NCBI GenBank assembly: GCA_024279945.1
Contig: JAJRRA010000028.1
Location: 1-64,000, forward strand
DNA from: Gammaproteobacteria bacterium
Lineage (GTDB): Bacteria > Pseudomonadota > Gammaproteobacteria > Xanthomonadales > SZUA-36
DNA: 64,000 nt
Reading direction: 5' to 3'
The translations under genes and the position numbers were made by a program. Shown here piece by piece: positions 34,229 to 45,795 of this stretch. How positions within the stretch are numbered: the first letter of the stretch is position 1; every line of letters starts with the position of its first letter. Under the pieces are notes generated by a model. The model was given only the letters and a program-made list of their open reading frames with translations. It did no database searches and was not told the origin of the DNA.

Positions 34229-35928
34229 AGCAATATCCGCAAGCCGAAGCCTGTTCAGCCAGTACTCACGTGGTTGAGAATATGCCGCCTGTGCTGGAGA
34301 ACTACAATATGTTGTCCAGTGATATCACCCTGAATGAAGCCGTAAACCGTGAAGGCGGCGAATGGGCCATTGAGAACCTCACCGAGTTTGGCCGTCTCTG
34401 CGGCAGTGCGGAGTGGATTTTGCGTGGTATTGAGGCCAATCGCGTCAAGCCGGTGCTGGCAACCCACGACCGTTACGGCACGCGCAGCGACCTGGTGACC
34501 TTCCACCCGGCTTATCATGAAATGATGAGCGCCTCCATGGCCCAGGGCCTTGCCGGCTCACCCTGGGCGGAACCTGGCCCCGGCGCTCACGTGGCCAGAG
34601 CAGCGGGCAGCTACCTGGTTTGCCAGGTGGAAGCGGGACACTGCTGCCCTGTCACCATGACTTTTGCCTGTGTGCCCACGCTGCAAAAGCAGCCGGATAT
34701 TGCCCGGGAATGGTTGCCCAAGGTGCTGTCCAGGGCTTATGACCCGCGTAATGTTCCCCACACGGAAAAAGAAAGCGTCACCATTGGCATGGCGATGACC
34801 GAAAAGCAGGGCGGTAGCGATGTACGCAGCAATTCCACCCGTGCTTATCCCATTGCTCAGGCAGGTCCCGGAGCAGACTACGAACTGGTCGGCCATAAGT
34901 TTTTTGTCTCGGCGCCCATGAGTGATGCCTTCCTGATGCTGGCTCAGGCCGAAGGTGGTCTGTCCTGTTTCCTGGTGCCACGCTGGCGCCCGGACGGCAG
35001 CAAAAACCCGCTGCAAATACAACAACTGAAAGACAAAATGGGCAATGCGTCCAACGCTTCGTGCGAAACCGAGTTGCGCGGGGCACTGGGCTGGCTGATC
35101 GGTGACGAGGGGCGCGGTGTCGCCAACATCCTGGAAATGGTGGCGATGACGCGCTTTGACTGCCTGGTTGCCTCTGCCGGCGCCATGCGCCAACACCTGA
35201 CTCAGGTTATTCATCACGCCAGCCACCGCAAGGCATTCGGAAATCTCCTCGACCGGCAACCCTTGATGCAGAATGTACTGGCAGACCTGGAACTGGAAAC
35301 CGAAGCCGCGACGCACATGGCATTCCGGGTTGCCCGGGCGCTCGATGCGGCCTCTGCCGGTGATGAGCGCGAAGCGAGTCTGGCCCGCATCGCAACGCCT
35401 ATCGGCAAATACTGGGTTTGCAAGCGCCAACCTGGTCATGCCTATGAGGCGATGGAGTGTATTGGCGGATCAGCCGTCATGGAAAACAGCATCATGCCCC
35501 GTTTCTACCGTGAAGCACCGATTAACACCATCTGGGAAGGTTCCGGTAATGTGCAATGTCTGGATGTGTTGCGGGCCATGCGCAAAGATCCTGAGTCCCT
35601 GGAAGCTTTCCTCGATGAGCTTGGCCTGGCCATCGGCCGGGATGATCGGTTTGACAGCCGGCTTTCAAGCCTGCAGGCGGAGTTGGGCGATTTGCAGAAT
35701 GTCGAATATCGTGCACGCGCTATCGTTGAAAAAATGGCCTTGCTGATGCAGGGCTCCCTGCTCCTGCGCCAGGCGCCGGCTGTAGTGGCCCGGGCATTCT
35801 GTGCCGGGCGCCTGGGAGATATTTCCGGTAATACCTATGGTTTACTCCCTGTGGAGGTGGATTGCGCTGCACTGATTGACCGAGGCCGGATTCACCGCCA
35901 GACTGACGATGATGCGTCCGTGGATTAG
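34225..35928 (+). CDS. AidB-like acyl-CoA dehydrogenase
   Basis: A 567-residue flavoprotein of the AidB branch of acyl-CoA dehydrogenases. Signatures: PGPGAHVARAAGSYLVCQ, GMAMTEKQGGSDVRSNST, GHKFFVSAPMSDAFL, LKDKMGNASNASCE, and FYREAPINTIWEGSGNV with the usual catalytic-region Glu. E. coli AidB is induced by alkylation, but many relatives act on branched acyl-CoA. ATG at 34225 overlaps the TetR stop. Confidence 0.9.
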   Translation: MKQYPQAEACSASTHVVENMPPVLENYNMLSSDITLNEAVNREGGEWAIENLTEFGRLCGSAEWILRGIEANRVKPVLATHDRYGTRSDLVTFHPAYHEMMSASMAQGLAGSPWAEPGPGAHVARAAGSYLVCQVEAGHCCPVTMTFACVPTLQKQPDIAREWLPKVLSRAYDPRNVPHTEKESVTIGMAMTEKQGGSDVRSNSTRAYPIAQAGPGADYELVGHKFFVSAPMSDAFLMLAQAEGGLSCFLVPRWRPDGSKNPLQIQQLKDKMGNASNASCETELRGALGWLIGDEGRGVANILEMVAMTRFDCLVASAGAMRQHLTQVIHHASHRKAFGNLLDRQPLMQNVLADLELETEAATHMAFRVARALDAASAGDEREASLARIATPIGKYWVCKRQPGHAYEAMECIGGSAVMENSIMPRFYREAPINTIWEGSGNVQCLDVLRAMRKDPESLEAFLDELGLAIGRDDRFDSRLSSLQAELGDLQNVEYRARAIVEKMALLMQGSLLLRQAPAVVARAFCAGRLGDISGNTYGLLPVEVDCAALIDRGRIHRQTDDDASVD

Positions 35929-35930
35929 CA

Positions 35931-36635
35931 ATGAAAATATCAGCAGAACAAATCGAAATAACGTGTCCTGAAGCCGAAATATACAATAGCCTGCTGTCGC
36001 TGGATGGTAAACACATCCTGGAGTTGGGTTGTGGTGGTGCCGAAATTACCCGGAATATCGCGACATCCGGAACTGATCGAACCATAAGCGCGCTGGAAGT
36101 AGACCCTATTGCCCACGAAAAGAACCTGCAGATTACGGATTTGCCCAATGTGACCTTTGTTCTGGCAGGGGCGCAGGACATTCCGCTGGAGGATAACTCA
36201 GTCGATGTTGTTTTTATGTTCAAGTCCCTGCACCACGTACCGTTGGAATTGATGGAACCATCAATGCTTGAAATACGGCGGGTGCTGAAGCCGGGTGGTT
36301 TTGCCTATATATCCGAGCCGGTATTCGAAGGTGATTTCAATGAGATTCTGCGTTTATTCCATGACGAACAAAAAGTCCGTGAAGCTGCGTTCGATACGAT
36401 AAAGAAGGCGGTCGACAAGAACTGGTTCCGCCTGGTGAATGAAGTCTTTTTTAATTCACCGCGAAAATTTGAAGATTTTTCCGAGTTTGAAACTCATACC
36501 ATCAAGGCCACACACAGTCACCACACACTGGACGACAATCTATATAGACGGGTCAAACAACGTTTTGAACAGCATATGGGTGATGATGGCGCCCAGTTTT
36601 TGATGCCTATTCGGGTCGATTTGTTGCAGAAGTAA
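35931..36635 (+). CDS. Class I SAM-dependent methyltransferase
   Basis: A 234-residue methyltransferase. SAM motif I is ILELGCGGAE at about 29-38, motif II-like VTFVLAGAQDIPLEDNSVDVVF at about 75-95, and LKPGGFAYISEP at about 125. The substrate is unknown. It follows the AidB-like stop by 2 nt, so may be in that operon. Its base composition is visibly more AT-rich than the AidB-like gene, which could mean a different origin. Confidence 0.83.
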   Translation: MKISAEQIEITCPEAEIYNSLLSLDGKHILELGCGGAEITRNIATSGTDRTISALEVDPIAHEKNLQITDLPNVTFVLAGAQDIPLEDNSVDVVFMFKSLHHVPLELMEPSMLEIRRVLKPGGFAYISEPVFEGDFNEILRLFHDEQKVREAAFDTIKKAVDKNWFRLVNEVFFNSPRKFEDFSEFETHTIKATHSHHTLDDNLYRRVKQRFEQHMGDDGAQFLMPIRVDLLQK

Positions 36636-36726
36636 TATCAGACTGCTGGCCACTCGTTAAAGTATCCACTTATAATGGAAGTCTTTGTTACGGTGAAAAC
36701 AGGCGATAGACCGGCAACGCTGAATA

Positions 36727-39700
36727 TTGTATTTCTTACCCCGGCAACATCTCCTTTATAGACTATTGAAAATTCCAAATAATCAAGTCAGGCACAGTAA
36801 AACTCGTGTAAAGAGCGGGCTGAATAGCCCATTGCAGAAGAATAATGGCCTCTACCATCGTGGGCTTGATCACGATTCCTGCGGGATCGGGTTCGTCGCC
36901 GACATCAAAGGCCGCAAGAGCCACCAGATCGTCGAACAGGGCTTGACCGTGCTCGCTAACCTTACTCATAGGGGTGCGGTTGGCGCCGATCCGCTGGCGG
37001 GTGATGGCGCCGGGATGTTGCTGCAGGTGCCGGACGGATTTTTTCGACCGGAAATGTTTGAACAGGGAATTGATCTCCCGCAGGCGGGTCACTACGGCGT
37101 TGGGATGGTATTTTTGCCTCAGGATCCCGCTGATCGGATGATGTGCGAGAACCTGATCACAGAGCTGGTAATCCGGGAGGGCCAGGAACTGCTCGGGTGG
37201 CGTGATGTTCCGGTAGACTCATCGTGCCTCGGTGACAGCGTGAAGCTGATCGAGCCCGTGATACGCCAGCTTTTTGTCGCACAAGGTGATGGCATCACGG
37301 ACGCTGATGATTTCGAGCGCAAGCTTTTCGTGATTCGCAAACAGGCTCACATCCAGTTGGAAAACCGTGCTCCTGACCTGATGGATCGAGGCAGGTTCTA
37401 CGTTGCCTCGATGTCGGCGCGAACGATCACCTACAAGGGCATGATGCTGGCTGAAAACCTTGCTGCATATTACACAGAACTGACCGACAATCGGGTCGAG
37501 TCAGCCCTGGCGCTTATCCACCAGCGATTCTCAACCAACACATCACCTTCGTGGCGCCTCGCGCAGCCGTTCCGGTATCTCTGTCACAACGGTGAGATCA
37601 ATACAGTTCAAGGCAATATCAACTGGATGATGGCTCGCCGTCAGAATATGTCGTCCGAAATCATCGGCGATGACCTCGACAAACTCTGGCCGCTGATCGG
37701 GGACGGATCATCGGACTCCGCGACATTCGACAACGCCCTCGAACTGCTGTTGGCCGGTGGGTATTCGCTCGGTCATGCCATGATGCTGATGATCCCGGAA
37801 GCGTGGGCGGACAACCCACTGATGGATGCAGGACGCAAGGCGTTCTACGAGTATCACGCGGCGCTGATGGAACCCTGGGACGGGCCGGCGGCGGTGACCT
37901 TTACTGACGGCAAGCAGATCGGCGCAACGCTGGACCGTAATGGGCTTCGTCCTGCCCGCTACCTCATCACCGATGACGACCTGGTTGTAATGGCTTCGGA
38001 GATGGGCGTGCTCGACATCCCGGAAGAGAAGATTGTGAAGAAATGGCGCCTGCAGCCGGGCAAAATGCTGCTGATTGATCTCGAGCAGGGTCGTATCATT
38101 GAAGATGCTGAACTCAAGGACTCTCTTTCGGGAGAAAAGCCCTATCAGCGCTGGCTCGACGAGACGCAGATTCATATCGCTGAACTGCCACCCGAAGTAG
38201 CGGCTATGGGTCCGGATCCCCACACTCTGGCTACTGCCCAAAAAGCTTTTGGCTATACCCGCGAAGACATCGAGTTTTTCCTCAAACCGATGGCGGCCAG
38301 CGGACAGGAACCGATCGGGTCGATGGGCAGGGACACACCGGCCGCAGTCCTGTCCGACCGCCCCAAGATGCTATACGACTACTTCAAGCAAAGGTTTGCG
38401 CAGGTCACAAATCCTCCCATCGATCCGATCCGGGAAGAGACCGTGATGTCCCTGGTGTCCCTGATCGGACCCCGGCCCAATCTGCTCGATCTCAACACCG
38501 GCGGAACCCACAAGCGGCTTGAAGTAACCCACCCGATCCTCACTGATGTGGATCTGGAACGCGTTCGCCGTATTGAGAATCACGTCGATAATGCATTCAG
38601 AACCCGCAAGCTGGGCATTTGCTACCCGGCAACGGCGGGTGCGGGGGGTATGAAGAAAGCCTTGGCGAGACTCTGCGAAAGGGCCACCGAAACGGTTGCG
38701 GCAGGCTACAATATTCTCATATTGTCGGATCGGCATCTGGATGTGGACCGAATCGCCATTCCGGCCTTGCTGGCTACTGCTGCGGTTCATCACCACCTGA
38801 TCAATACCGGTCTTCGAACCGAAGTGGGTCTTGTCGTCGAGACCGGTGAGGCCAGACAGGTTCATGATTTTTGTCTGCTCGGCGGCTATGGCGCCGAGGC
38901 GATCAACCCCTACCTTGCCTTCGACAGCATCCATGCGGCAGTCAACGACATTCCCGGTAAGCCTTCCCTCGACGAGGCGGAACGGAACTACATAAAAGCC
39001 ATCAATAAAGGGATGCTCAAGGTGATGTCGAAGATGGGTATTTCGACATTCCAGTCCTATTGCGGTGCCCAGATCTTCGATGCCATCGGCCTGAATGACA
39101 GCTTCATCGACGCCTACTTCACGGGCACACCTTCGGTGATCGCCGGTATCGGCCTTGATGAGATAGCTACCGAAACGGTCAGGAGACATGAATCTGCGTT
39201 TGCCAAGCAGACCTTCCATACTGCTGAACTTGATGTCGGTGGAGACTATGCATTCCGCCTTCGTGGCGAAGAGCACGTCTGGACTCCCGAAACCATCTCC
39301 ACGCTCCAGCACGCCGTGCGCTCAGATGACTACGAACTGTTCCGCAAGTACAGCGCAACAGTGAATGATCAGACTCGTAAGCTGAAGAACCTGCGAGGGC
39401 TGTTTGAGTTCCACAGGCCTGACCGGCCTGTCCCGCTTGAGGAGGTCGAATCTGCCAGCGAGATCGTGAAACGATTTGCAACCGGCGCCATGTCTTTCGG
39501 TTCGATTTCATGGGAGGCGCACACCAATCTCGCCATTGCGATGAATCGTCTTGGGGCCCGGTCCAACACTGGTGAAGGCGGCGAGGAACCAAAAAGATAT
39601 ATACCTCTCGAGAACGGCGATTCCATGCGTTCTGCGGTTAAACAGGTGGCGTCCGGGCGTTTCGGGGTAACGACGGAGTACCTGGTAAACGCCCAGGACA

Positions 39701-41421
39701 TCCAGATAAAGATGGCACAGGGCGCCAAACCGGGTGAAGGTGGCCAACTTCCCGGCCACAAGGTGAATGCATGGATCGCCGAAGTACGCCATTCCACGCC
39801 AGGCGTTGGCCTGATCTCGCCGCCGCCCCACCATGACATCTACTCGATCGAGGATCTCAAGCAACTCATCCTCGACCTCAAGAGTGTCAATCCGCAGGCT
39901 CGTATCAGCGTCAAGCTGGTATCCGAGGTCGGGGTTGGCACCATTGCGGCGGGTGTTGCCAAGGCGTATGCCGATCATGTGCTTATATCCGGCTATGACG
40001 GTGGCACCGGCGCCAGCCCACTCACCTCCGTGATGCAGGCCGGTTCACACTGGGAGATCGGTCTTGCCGAAACGCATCAAACTCTGGTCGCAAACGGATT
40101 GAGGGGACGGATTGCCGTGCAAACCGACGGTGGTATCCGCACTGGCCGTGATGTCGTGATCGCTGCACTGCTGGGTGCCGACGAGCTTGGTTTTGGCACG
40201 GGCGCCCTTATCGCGGAGGGCTGCATCATGACACGCAAGTGCCATCTCAACACCTGCCCGGTCGGTGTAGCCACTCAAGATCCTGAGCTGCGCAAACTTT
40301 TTCCGGGGACGCCGCAGCACGTGGTTAATTTCTTCATGTTCATCGCCCGGGAAACCCGGGAGATTATGGCTGAGCTTGGCTTTCGCAGCTACGCCGAGAT
40401 GATCGGACACAGTGAATGTATCAGCACCAGAAAGGCGATCAAGCACTGGAAAGCCTGTGGCCTGGACTTCTCGAAAGTGCTGTACAAGCCTCAGCCGGCT
40501 GCTGGGGTCGCGACCAGCAACACGGAACGGCAACAACATAATTTGCAGCGCTCAATCGATAACGGTTTCATCGAAAAAGCGATGCCGGCTTTGGAAAACC
40601 GACAGCCCGTGTCGATTGAGTCTGCAGTGAACAACACCAACCTGGCGGTCGGTGCAATGCTCTCGGGTGAAGTCGTGCGTCGTTATGGGCATGCCGGTCT
40701 CCCGGATGACTCGATTCACATCAAGTTGAATGGGACTGCCGGGCAGAGCTTCGGTGCCTGGCTTGCACATGGTGTGACGATTCACCTTGAGGGTGATGCC
40801 AACGACTACGTTGGCAAGGGCTTGTCGGGCGGCCGCCTGATTATCGAGGCTAAACCAAGCGGACCCTATGTTCCACGTGAGAACGTTATCATCGGCAACA
40901 CCGTGTTGTACGGCGCCGTCACAGGTGAGTGCTACTTCAATGGGGGCGCAGGAGAGCGCTTTGCCGTGCGCAACTCCGGCGCTATCGCTGTCGTTGAACG
41001 AATTGGGGATCATGGATGTGAGTACATGACCGGTGGGTGTGTGGTCGTGATCGGCAAGGCCGGCAGAAATTTTGGTGCCGGAATGAGTGGTGGGATTGCC
41101 TATGTGATCGACGATGCCGGTGACTTTGAACAACGGGTGAACCACGAAATGGTCGAGATCGAAAGAGTGGTTGCAGACGATGGTCTACCCTGCAACAAAT
41201 CGGATGACCCCACCCGGGATGAACTCCTGGCAGATCCTCTGGGTAATGACGTATGGCGGCTCAAGACGCTTATCACACGGCACGCCCGCCTTACAAACAG
41301 CTCTCGTGCCCAGGAGATTCTTGACAATTTCGACCTGTACCTGCCGAAGTTTTACAAGGTAGTGCCGTTGGAATTTCGCCGGGCCATCAAGAAACCTGCA
41401 GTTGAGACAAGGAGCACATAG
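36727..41421 (+). CDS. gltB: Glutamate synthase large subunit
   Basis: The 1564-residue frame is the large subunit of NADPH-type glutamate synthase, converting 2-oxoglutarate and glutamine to two glutamates with GltD. An N-terminal nucleophile amidotransferase opens at the Cys in [13 protein letters not shown] (C52 in this frame); the central region and FMN-binding domain hold GGTGASPL and the Cys cluster CHLNTCPVG; the C-terminal beta-helix has repeated GGxxV strands. The 5' end is uncertain: no ATG is seen, and the frame starts at TTG 36727 or a later TTG. Residues before the nucleophile Cys are a propeptide in this family. Confidence 0.92.
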   Translation: MYFLPRQHLLYRLLKIPNNQVRHSKTRVKSGLNSPLQKNNGLYHRGLDHDSCGIGFVADIKGRKSHQIVEQGLTVLANLTHRGAVGADPLAGDGAGMLLQVPDGFFRPEMFEQGIDLPQAGHYGVGMVFLPQDPADRMMCENLITELVIREGQELLGWRDVPVDSSCLGDSVKLIEPVIRQLFVAQGDGITDADDFERKLFVIRKQAHIQLENRAPDLMDRGRFYVASMSARTITYKGMMLAENLAAYYTELTDNRVESALALIHQRFSTNTSPSWRLAQPFRYLCHNGEINTVQGNINWMMARRQNMSSEIIGDDLDKLWPLIGDGSSDSATFDNALELLLAGGYSLGHAMMLMIPEAWADNPLMDAGRKAFYEYHAALMEPWDGPAAVTFTDGKQIGATLDRNGLRPARYLITDDDLVVMASEMGVLDIPEEKIVKKWRLQPGKMLLIDLEQGRIIEDAELKDSLSGEKPYQRWLDETQIHIAELPPEVAAMGPDPHTLATAQKAFGYTREDIEFFLKPMAASGQEPIGSMGRDTPAAVLSDRPKMLYDYFKQRFAQVTNPPIDPIREETVMSLVSLIGPRPNLLDLNTGGTHKRLEVTHPILTDVDLERVRRIENHVDNAFRTRKLGICYPATAGAGGMKKALARLCERATETVAAGYNILILSDRHLDVDRIAIPALLATAAVHHHLINTGLRTEVGLVVETGEARQVHDFCLLGGYGAEAINPYLAFDSIHAAVNDIPGKPSLDEAERNYIKAINKGMLKVMSKMGISTFQSYCGAQIFDAIGLNDSFIDAYFTGTPSVIAGIGLDEIATETVRRHESAFAKQTFHTAELDVGGDYAFRLRGEEHVWTPETISTLQHAVRSDDYELFRKYSATVNDQTRKLKNLRGLFEFHRPDRPVPLEEVESASEIVKRFATGAMSFGSISWEAHTNLAIAMNRLGARSNTGEGGEEPKRYIPLENGDSMRSAVKQVASGRFGVTTEYLVNAQDIQIKMAQGAKPGEGGQLPGHKVNAWIAEVRHSTPGVGLISPPPHHDIYSIEDLKQLILDLKSVNPQARISVKLVSEVGVGTIAAGVAKAYADHVLISGYDGGTGASPLTSVMQAGSHWEIGLAETHQTLVANGLRGRIAVQTDGGIRTGRDVVIAALLGADELGFGTGALIAEGCIMTRKCHLNTCPVGVATQDPELRKLFPGTPQHVVNFFMFIARETREIMAELGFRSYAEMIGHSECISTRKAIKHWKACGLDFSKVLYKPQPAAGVATSNTERQQHNLQRSIDNGFIEKAMPALENRQPVSIESAVNNTNLAVGAMLSGEVVRRYGHAGLPDDSIHIKLNGTAGQSFGAWLAHGVTIHLEGDANDYVGKGLSGGRLIIEAKPSGPYVPRENVIIGNTVLYGAVTGECYFNGGAGERFAVRNSGAIAVVERIGDHGCEYMTGGCVVVIGKAGRNFGAGMSGGIAYVIDDAGDFEQRVNHEMVEIERVVADDGLPCNKSDDPTRDELLADPLGNDVWRLKTLITRHARLTNSSRAQEILDNFDLYLPKFYKVVPLEFRRAIKKPAVETRST

Positions 41422-42860
41422 TGGGCTCACCAACAGGATTCCAGGATATTCAGCGCCAGGAACGCGGCTATCAGGCGGTGGAGGATCGGCTCACGCATTA
41501 CCGTGAGATATCTATTCCACTTACCTACAAATCGGTGTCCAAACAGGGAGCCAGATGCATCGACTGCGGAATCCCGTATTGTCACTCCGGTTGTCCTGTC
41601 GACAACATCATTCCCGAATGGAACGACCTGGTATACAAGGGCAACTGGCGCAGAGCGGTTGATGTGTTGCATTCGACAAACAATTTTCCGGAATTCACCG
41701 GCAGGGTCTGTCCGGCTCCGTGCGAGGAGGCATGTACGCTCAATCTCCACGATGCCCCGGTGACAATCAAGATGATCGAGTGTTCGATCATCGAAAAAGC
41801 CTGGCAGAATCGATGGATTGAGCCCAGGATACCTCGTAGTCACACCGACAAGTCAGTCGCCATTGTCGGCTCAGGACCTGCCGGTCTGGCGGCTGCTCAA
41901 CAGTTGGCGCGGGCGGGTCATCAGGTTGAGGTGTACGAGAAGAACGCCAGGATTGGTGGTCTGCTCCGCTACGGTATCCCTGACTTCAAACTCGATAAAT
42001 CGACCATTGATCGCCGCATGTCGCAGATGCAGGCGGAGGGTGTCGAGTTTCGTGTCAACAGCCATGTTGGTGTGAACGTGACTGTGGAGCGTCTGATCAA
42101 CAAGTATGACGCTATTGTGCTGGCAGCCGGCTGTGAACAGCCACGGGATCTCGAAATCCCGGGGCGTGGCCTGGCTGGGGTTCACTTTGCGATGCCATTT
42201 CTTACCCAGCAGAATCGAAGGATTGGCGGTGAGTCGCTCAACAGTGACGATCCGATCACAGCCCAGGGCAAGCACGTCGTTGTCATCGGTGGTGGCGACA
42301 CTGGTTCCGACTGTGTCGGGACGGCAAACCGTCAGGGTGCGGCCTCCGTCACGCAGCTTGAACTTCTGCCCTGCCCCCCGGAGCATCCGGACAAGATGCT
42401 CATCTGGCCCGATTGGCCAAACAAGCTACGAACTTCAACCTCTCACGATGAGGGTTGTGAGCGTTTGTGGTCTGTTTCGACCACGGCGTTTGAGGGCTCG
42501 CACGGGCAGGTGGAGAGGCTCAAGGTGGTCCGTGTCGAGTGGCAGCAGACAGATGACCGGTGGGCGATGACCACCGTCGCCGGAAGCGAGTTTGAACTTG
42601 AAGCGGACCTGGTGCTGTTGGCAACAGGCTTTGTCAGCCCGGTTCGTGACGGCCTGCTTGACGCACTGCGAGTTGAACTCGACCACAGCGGCAATGTAGC
42701 TGCTGACACCGACAGCTACGGCACAACTGTGCCGGGAGTCTTCGCCGCCGGCGATATGCGGCGGGGCCAGTCGCTCGTGGTGTGGGCTATTCGCGAGGGA
42801 CGACAATGTGCACGCGCGGTTGATGAATACCTCATGGGCCACAGTGAGCTACCGCGCTGA
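41421..42860 (+). CDS. gltD: Glutamate synthase small subunit
   Basis: A 479-residue NADPH-oxidising subunit. The N-terminal Cys motifs ([29 protein letters not shown]) bind iron-sulfur clusters; an FAD loop [14 protein letters not shown] lies at about 148-161 and an NADPH loop [12 protein letters not shown] at about 285-296. The GTG start overlaps the gltB stop by 1 nt, so the two are coupled. Confidence 0.93.
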   Translation: MGSPTGFQDIQRQERGYQAVEDRLTHYREISIPLTYKSVSKQGARCIDCGIPYCHSGCPVDNIIPEWNDLVYKGNWRRAVDVLHSTNNFPEFTGRVCPAPCEEACTLNLHDAPVTIKMIECSIIEKAWQNRWIEPRIPRSHTDKSVAIVGSGPAGLAAAQQLARAGHQVEVYEKNARIGGLLRYGIPDFKLDKSTIDRRMSQMQAEGVEFRVNSHVGVNVTVERLINKYDAIVLAAGCEQPRDLEIPGRGLAGVHFAMPFLTQQNRRIGGESLNSDDPITAQGKHVVVIGGGDTGSDCVGTANRQGAASVTQLELLPCPPEHPDKMLIWPDWPNKLRTSTSHDEGCERLWSVSTTAFEGSHGQVERLKVVRVEWQQTDDRWAMTTVAGSEFELEADLVLLATGFVSPVRDGLLDALRVELDHSGNVAADTDSYGTTVPGVFAAGDMRRGQSLVVWAIREGRQCARAVDEYLMGHSELPR

Positions 42861-42902
42861 TTTACGCAGCCAGGTCATTTATCACAGCAGCCACCACTTG
42901 GC

Positions 42903-42935
42903 GGAATTTACCAGGAATTTACCAGGAATTTTCCA
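42903..42935. repeat. Three tandem 11-bp units upstream of sodB
   Basis: GGAATTTACCA occurs twice and GGAATTTTCCA once, head to tail. The period equals about one helical turn. A TATAAT-like -10 element follows at 42958-42963, so this may be a promoter control region. Confidence 0.55.
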
Positions 42936-42992
42936 TTTTCCACCTGCCTGGAAACTTTATAATCAGATATTGAAACAGAAGGAGCAAATCAC

Positions 42993-43571
42993 ATGAAACA
43001 TGAACTTCCCACTTTACCGTATGCTGCTAACGCGCTTGAGCCCGTAATATCGGCTGAAACCATTGAGTACCACTATGGCAAGCACCATCAGGCCTATGTA
43101 AGCAACCTGAACAATCTGCTTCCCGGAACAGAGTTCGAAAATGCCTCGCTGGAGGAAATCATTTTGAAATCAGATGGCGGCATTTTTAACAATGCGGCAC
43201 AGGTTTGGAATCATACCTTTTACTGGAACGGCCTGAGTCCTGCAGGTGGTGGTGAGCCACAAGGTGCGCTGGCGGCGGCAATCAACGCAGCTTTCGGGTC
43301 GTTCGATGGCTTCAAAGACGCGTTCGTCAAGTCGGCAGTTGGCAATTTCGGATCCGGCTGGACCTGGTTGGTGGAAAAGGATGACGGTTCAGTGGAAATC
43401 GTCAACACATCGAATGCCGCTAACCCGATGCGCGATGGCAAGACACCGTTACTGACGATTGACGTGTGGGAACATGCCTATTATATCGACTACCGTAACG
43501 CCCGGCCGAAATACCTGGGTGAGATCTGGTCATTGCTTAACTGGGATTTTGTCGCTGCAAATTACGGTTGA
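42993..43571 (+). CDS. sodB: Iron superoxide dismutase
   Basis: A 192-residue Fe/Mn-type superoxide dismutase converting superoxide to peroxide and oxygen in the cytoplasm. Metal ligands are visible in [11 protein letters not shown] (His), WNHTFYW (His) and [13 protein letters not shown] (Asp, His). The gap region [10 protein letters not shown] favours the iron type. GGAG lies 8 nt before the ATG. It stands alone, convergent with the his operon end. Confidence 0.93.
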   Translation: MKHELPTLPYAANALEPVISAETIEYHYGKHHQAYVSNLNNLLPGTEFENASLEEIILKSDGGIFNNAAQVWNHTFYWNGLSPAGGGEPQGALAAAINAAFGSFDGFKDAFVKSAVGNFGSGWTWLVEKDDGSVEIVNTSNAANPMRDGKTPLLTIDVWEHAYYIDYRNARPKYLGEIWSLLNWDFVAANYG

Positions 43572-43628
43572 TCTGAAGCAATAGGCACTCGACCCCGATT
43601 GGTGATTTGCTGCGTTCTTTACGGAAAG

Positions 43629-44273
43629 TTAAGTGCCATGGCGTGCTGTCAGGGTCTCAACCACCCCGGCCAGTGACAGATCGCGGGCTTTCAGCAACAC
43701 CAGCAGGTGGTACAGCAGGTCGGCGGACTCGTTCAGGACTTCCTCCCGATCACCAGCAGTGGCTGCCAGTGCAGTTTCCACACCTTCTTCACCCACTTTT
43801 TGTGCGATACGCTTGACGCCGGCTTCGAAGAGTTTTGTGGTGTAGCTGCCCTTGGGGCGCTGTGCTTCTCGTTCCTGAATCAGGCGTTCCAGCCCGGCCA
43901 GGAACGACAATCCCGGTGCAACGCGCTGGCTGTCAACTGCCGATGTACTGTCAAACCAGGTGTCGGTCCCACGGTGACAGCTTGGCCCGTGTGGGTGTGC
44001 GAGCACCAGGATACAGTCCGAGTCGCAGTCGGCATGTACGGCAATCAGTTCCAGGGTGTTTCCGGAGGTCTCGCCCTTGGTCTAGAGCGCCTCGCGGCTG
44101 CGACTCCAGAAGGTCACACAGCCGGTTTCAAGACTGCTGCGCAGAGCCTGGCGATTCATGTAGGCCTGCATCAGCACTCGTCCATCGAATGCATCCTGCA
44201 CGATGGCGGGCAACAGTCCGTTCATTTTTTGCCAGGCCAGTGTGTCGATGTCATTGTCGTTGTGGATCAGCAT
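43629..44273 (-). pseudogene. hisI: hisIE with an in-frame amber stop
   Basis: Bifunctional phosphoribosyl-AMP cyclohydrolase / phosphoribosyl-ATP pyrophosphatase, split by TAG. The N-terminal piece from 44273 ends ...[11 protein letters not shown], then TAG where the family has Trp, then in the same frame TKGETSGNTLELIAV, HADCDSDC (zinc ligands), and a normal HisE domain (EGVETALAATAGDREEV) to a stop at 43629. A single TGG-to-TAG change explains it. HisI would lose its metal site; HisE could still be made from the GTG at 44006. It is the last gene of the his operon. Confidence 0.85.
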
Positions 44274-45058
44274 GGGCGAACCTCGATGCCAGCGGAGGCC
44301 AGCAATTGTTTCAGGCCGGGGATCGGGATCTGGCCAGAGTGGAAGACCGTTGCCGCCAGTGCGGCGTCGACATCGGCTTGTTCAAATACCTCGATGAAAT
44401 GGTCCGCAACTCCGGCACCGCCAGAGGCCACCAGTGGGACGGGCAAGCGTTTGCGGGCCTCGGCCAATTGGCGGATATCATAACCGTCCCGCGTTCCGTC
44501 CGAAGACATACAGTTCAGCACGACCTCTCCGGCGCCGCGCGCCACCACCTCGCTTAACCAGTCCAGGGTATCCCGGCCCGGCGTTTTCATAGCGTCGGGT
44601 GTGCCGGTGTGAGAGCGGACAGTATAGCTGTCACCATCGGCAATTGAGTCCACGCCGATGACCACGCACTGGCTGCCAAAGGCCTGAACCAGTTCATCAA
44701 TCAGGCCCGGGCGTTCCAGAGCGGGTGTGTTGATTGAAATTTTGTCGGCACCCTGTTCCAGTACGCGCCCCGCACTCCCGATACTGCGGATACCGCCTGC
44801 TACACAGAAGGGAATATCGATGGTTTCCGACACCCGGCGGACCCAGTCGATATCCACACTGCGACCTTCCGGGCTGGCCGTGATGTCATAGAACACCAGT
44901 TCATCCGCGCCTTCATCGCGGTAGCGTCCCGCCAGTTCAATAATGTCGCCGATGACGCGGTGATTGCGGAACTTCACGCCTTTGACCACCTGGCCATCGC
45001 GGACATCCAGGCAGGGGACGATGCGGCGGGCGACCCGGACAGGCAGGGGCGTGTTCAT
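44267..45058 (-). CDS. hisF: Imidazole glycerol-phosphate synthase, cyclase subunit
   Basis: A 263-residue TIM-barrel. It makes IGP and AICAR from PRFAR with ammonia from HisH. Motifs: [17 protein letters not shown] (first catalytic Asp), [21 protein letters not shown] with the second Asp on strand 5, and [13 protein letters not shown]. The start overlaps hisA by 4 nt and the stop overlaps hisI by 7 nt. Confidence 0.95.
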   Translation of the reverse strand: MNTPLPVRVARRIVPCLDVRDGQVVKGVKFRNHRVIGDIIELAGRYRDEGADELVFYDITASPEGRSVDIDWVRRVSETIDIPFCVAGGIRSIGSAGRVLEQGADKISINTPALERPGLIDELVQAFGSQCVVIGVDSIADGDSYTVRSHTGTPDAMKTPGRDTLDWLSEVVARGAGEVVLNCMSSDGTRDGYDIRQLAEARKRLPVPLVASGGAGVADHFIEVFEQADVDAALAATVFHSGQIPIPGLKQLLASAGIEVRPC

Positions 45059-45795
45059 GCCAGGGCTTCCATCGCATCACGCACGGTAAAACAGCCCTCA
45101 AGCAGCGCTTTGCCGCTAATCGCCGCCGCAACGCCGGTTCGCGGTAATAGTTGCAGGTCCGCCAGGCTGCTTACTCCACCGGATGCCTGGACAAAAAGGT
45201 CCGGGTATCTGCGGACCACTTCGCGGTACAGGCCCAGGTTGGGGCCGGTCATGGCGCCGTCACGCGCGATGTCAGTGCACAACAGGTGGCGCAGACCCTT
45301 GTCATTGAGGAAATCCAGCAATTCCCACAGGCTCAGTGCGGAAGCCTGGGTCCAGCCGTGCGTGCGCGGCCACGGTACGCCGGCATCATCGATCTGAACA
45401 TCCAGCGCTGCTACGATCCGGTCCGGGCCAAACTCACCGAGCCAGGCCGCAAACCGTTCCGGTTGAGTCACGCTGATGCTGCCTACGACCACCCGGTCAG
45501 CACCGTTATCCAATCGCAGTTGTACATCCGTTTCATCCCGCACGCCACCTCCGGTTTGAACCGATTGCGGGGCACTTTGGAGCAAGCTCAGCAGGGGGTT
45601 GATGTTTGCCGCGGCCCCATCGCGGGAAGCGGCCAGGTCAACAACATGTAACCAACGGGCTCCTGCGCCGGCGTAGTTCTCAGCCAATTCAAGCGGATCG
45701 GCAGAGTAGTTTTTGCGCTGGTCGAAGTCACCATACTTCAGCCGCACGCAGCCACCGTCAAGCAGGTCAATCGCTGGAATGATTTGTATGCTCAT
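45055..45795 (-). CDS. hisA: ProFAR isomerase
   Basis: A 246-residue TIM-barrel isomerase acting on the ProFAR intermediate. Motifs: [19 protein letters not shown] (first Asp), [26 protein letters not shown] (second Asp) and [13 protein letters not shown]. It overlaps hisH and hisF by 4 nt each. Confidence 0.95.
   Translation of the reverse strand: MSIQIIPAIDLLDGGCVRLKYGDFDQRKNYSADPLELAENYAGAGARWLHVVDLAASRDGAAANINPLLSLLQSAPQSVQTGGGVRDETDVQLRLDNGADRVVVGSISVTQPERFAAWLGEFGPDRIVAALDVQIDDAGVPWPRTHGWTQASALSLWELLDFLNDKGLRHLLCTDIARDGAMTGPNLGLYREVVRRYPDLFVQASGGVSSLADLQLLPRTGVAAAISGKALLEGCFTVRDAMEALA

Noticed and set aside
38371-39312. 313-codon open frame opposite gltB
   Set aside because: The plus strand encodes unmistakable glutamate synthase through this interval.
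2406-44091. Recoding of TAG as a sense codon, suggested by in-frame TAG in the EamA and hisI genes
   Set aside because: TAG also ends several intact genes here (gltB, the AidB-like gene, the POT transporter, the sulfotransferase, the DUF885 gene), so it is an ordinary stop in this genome.
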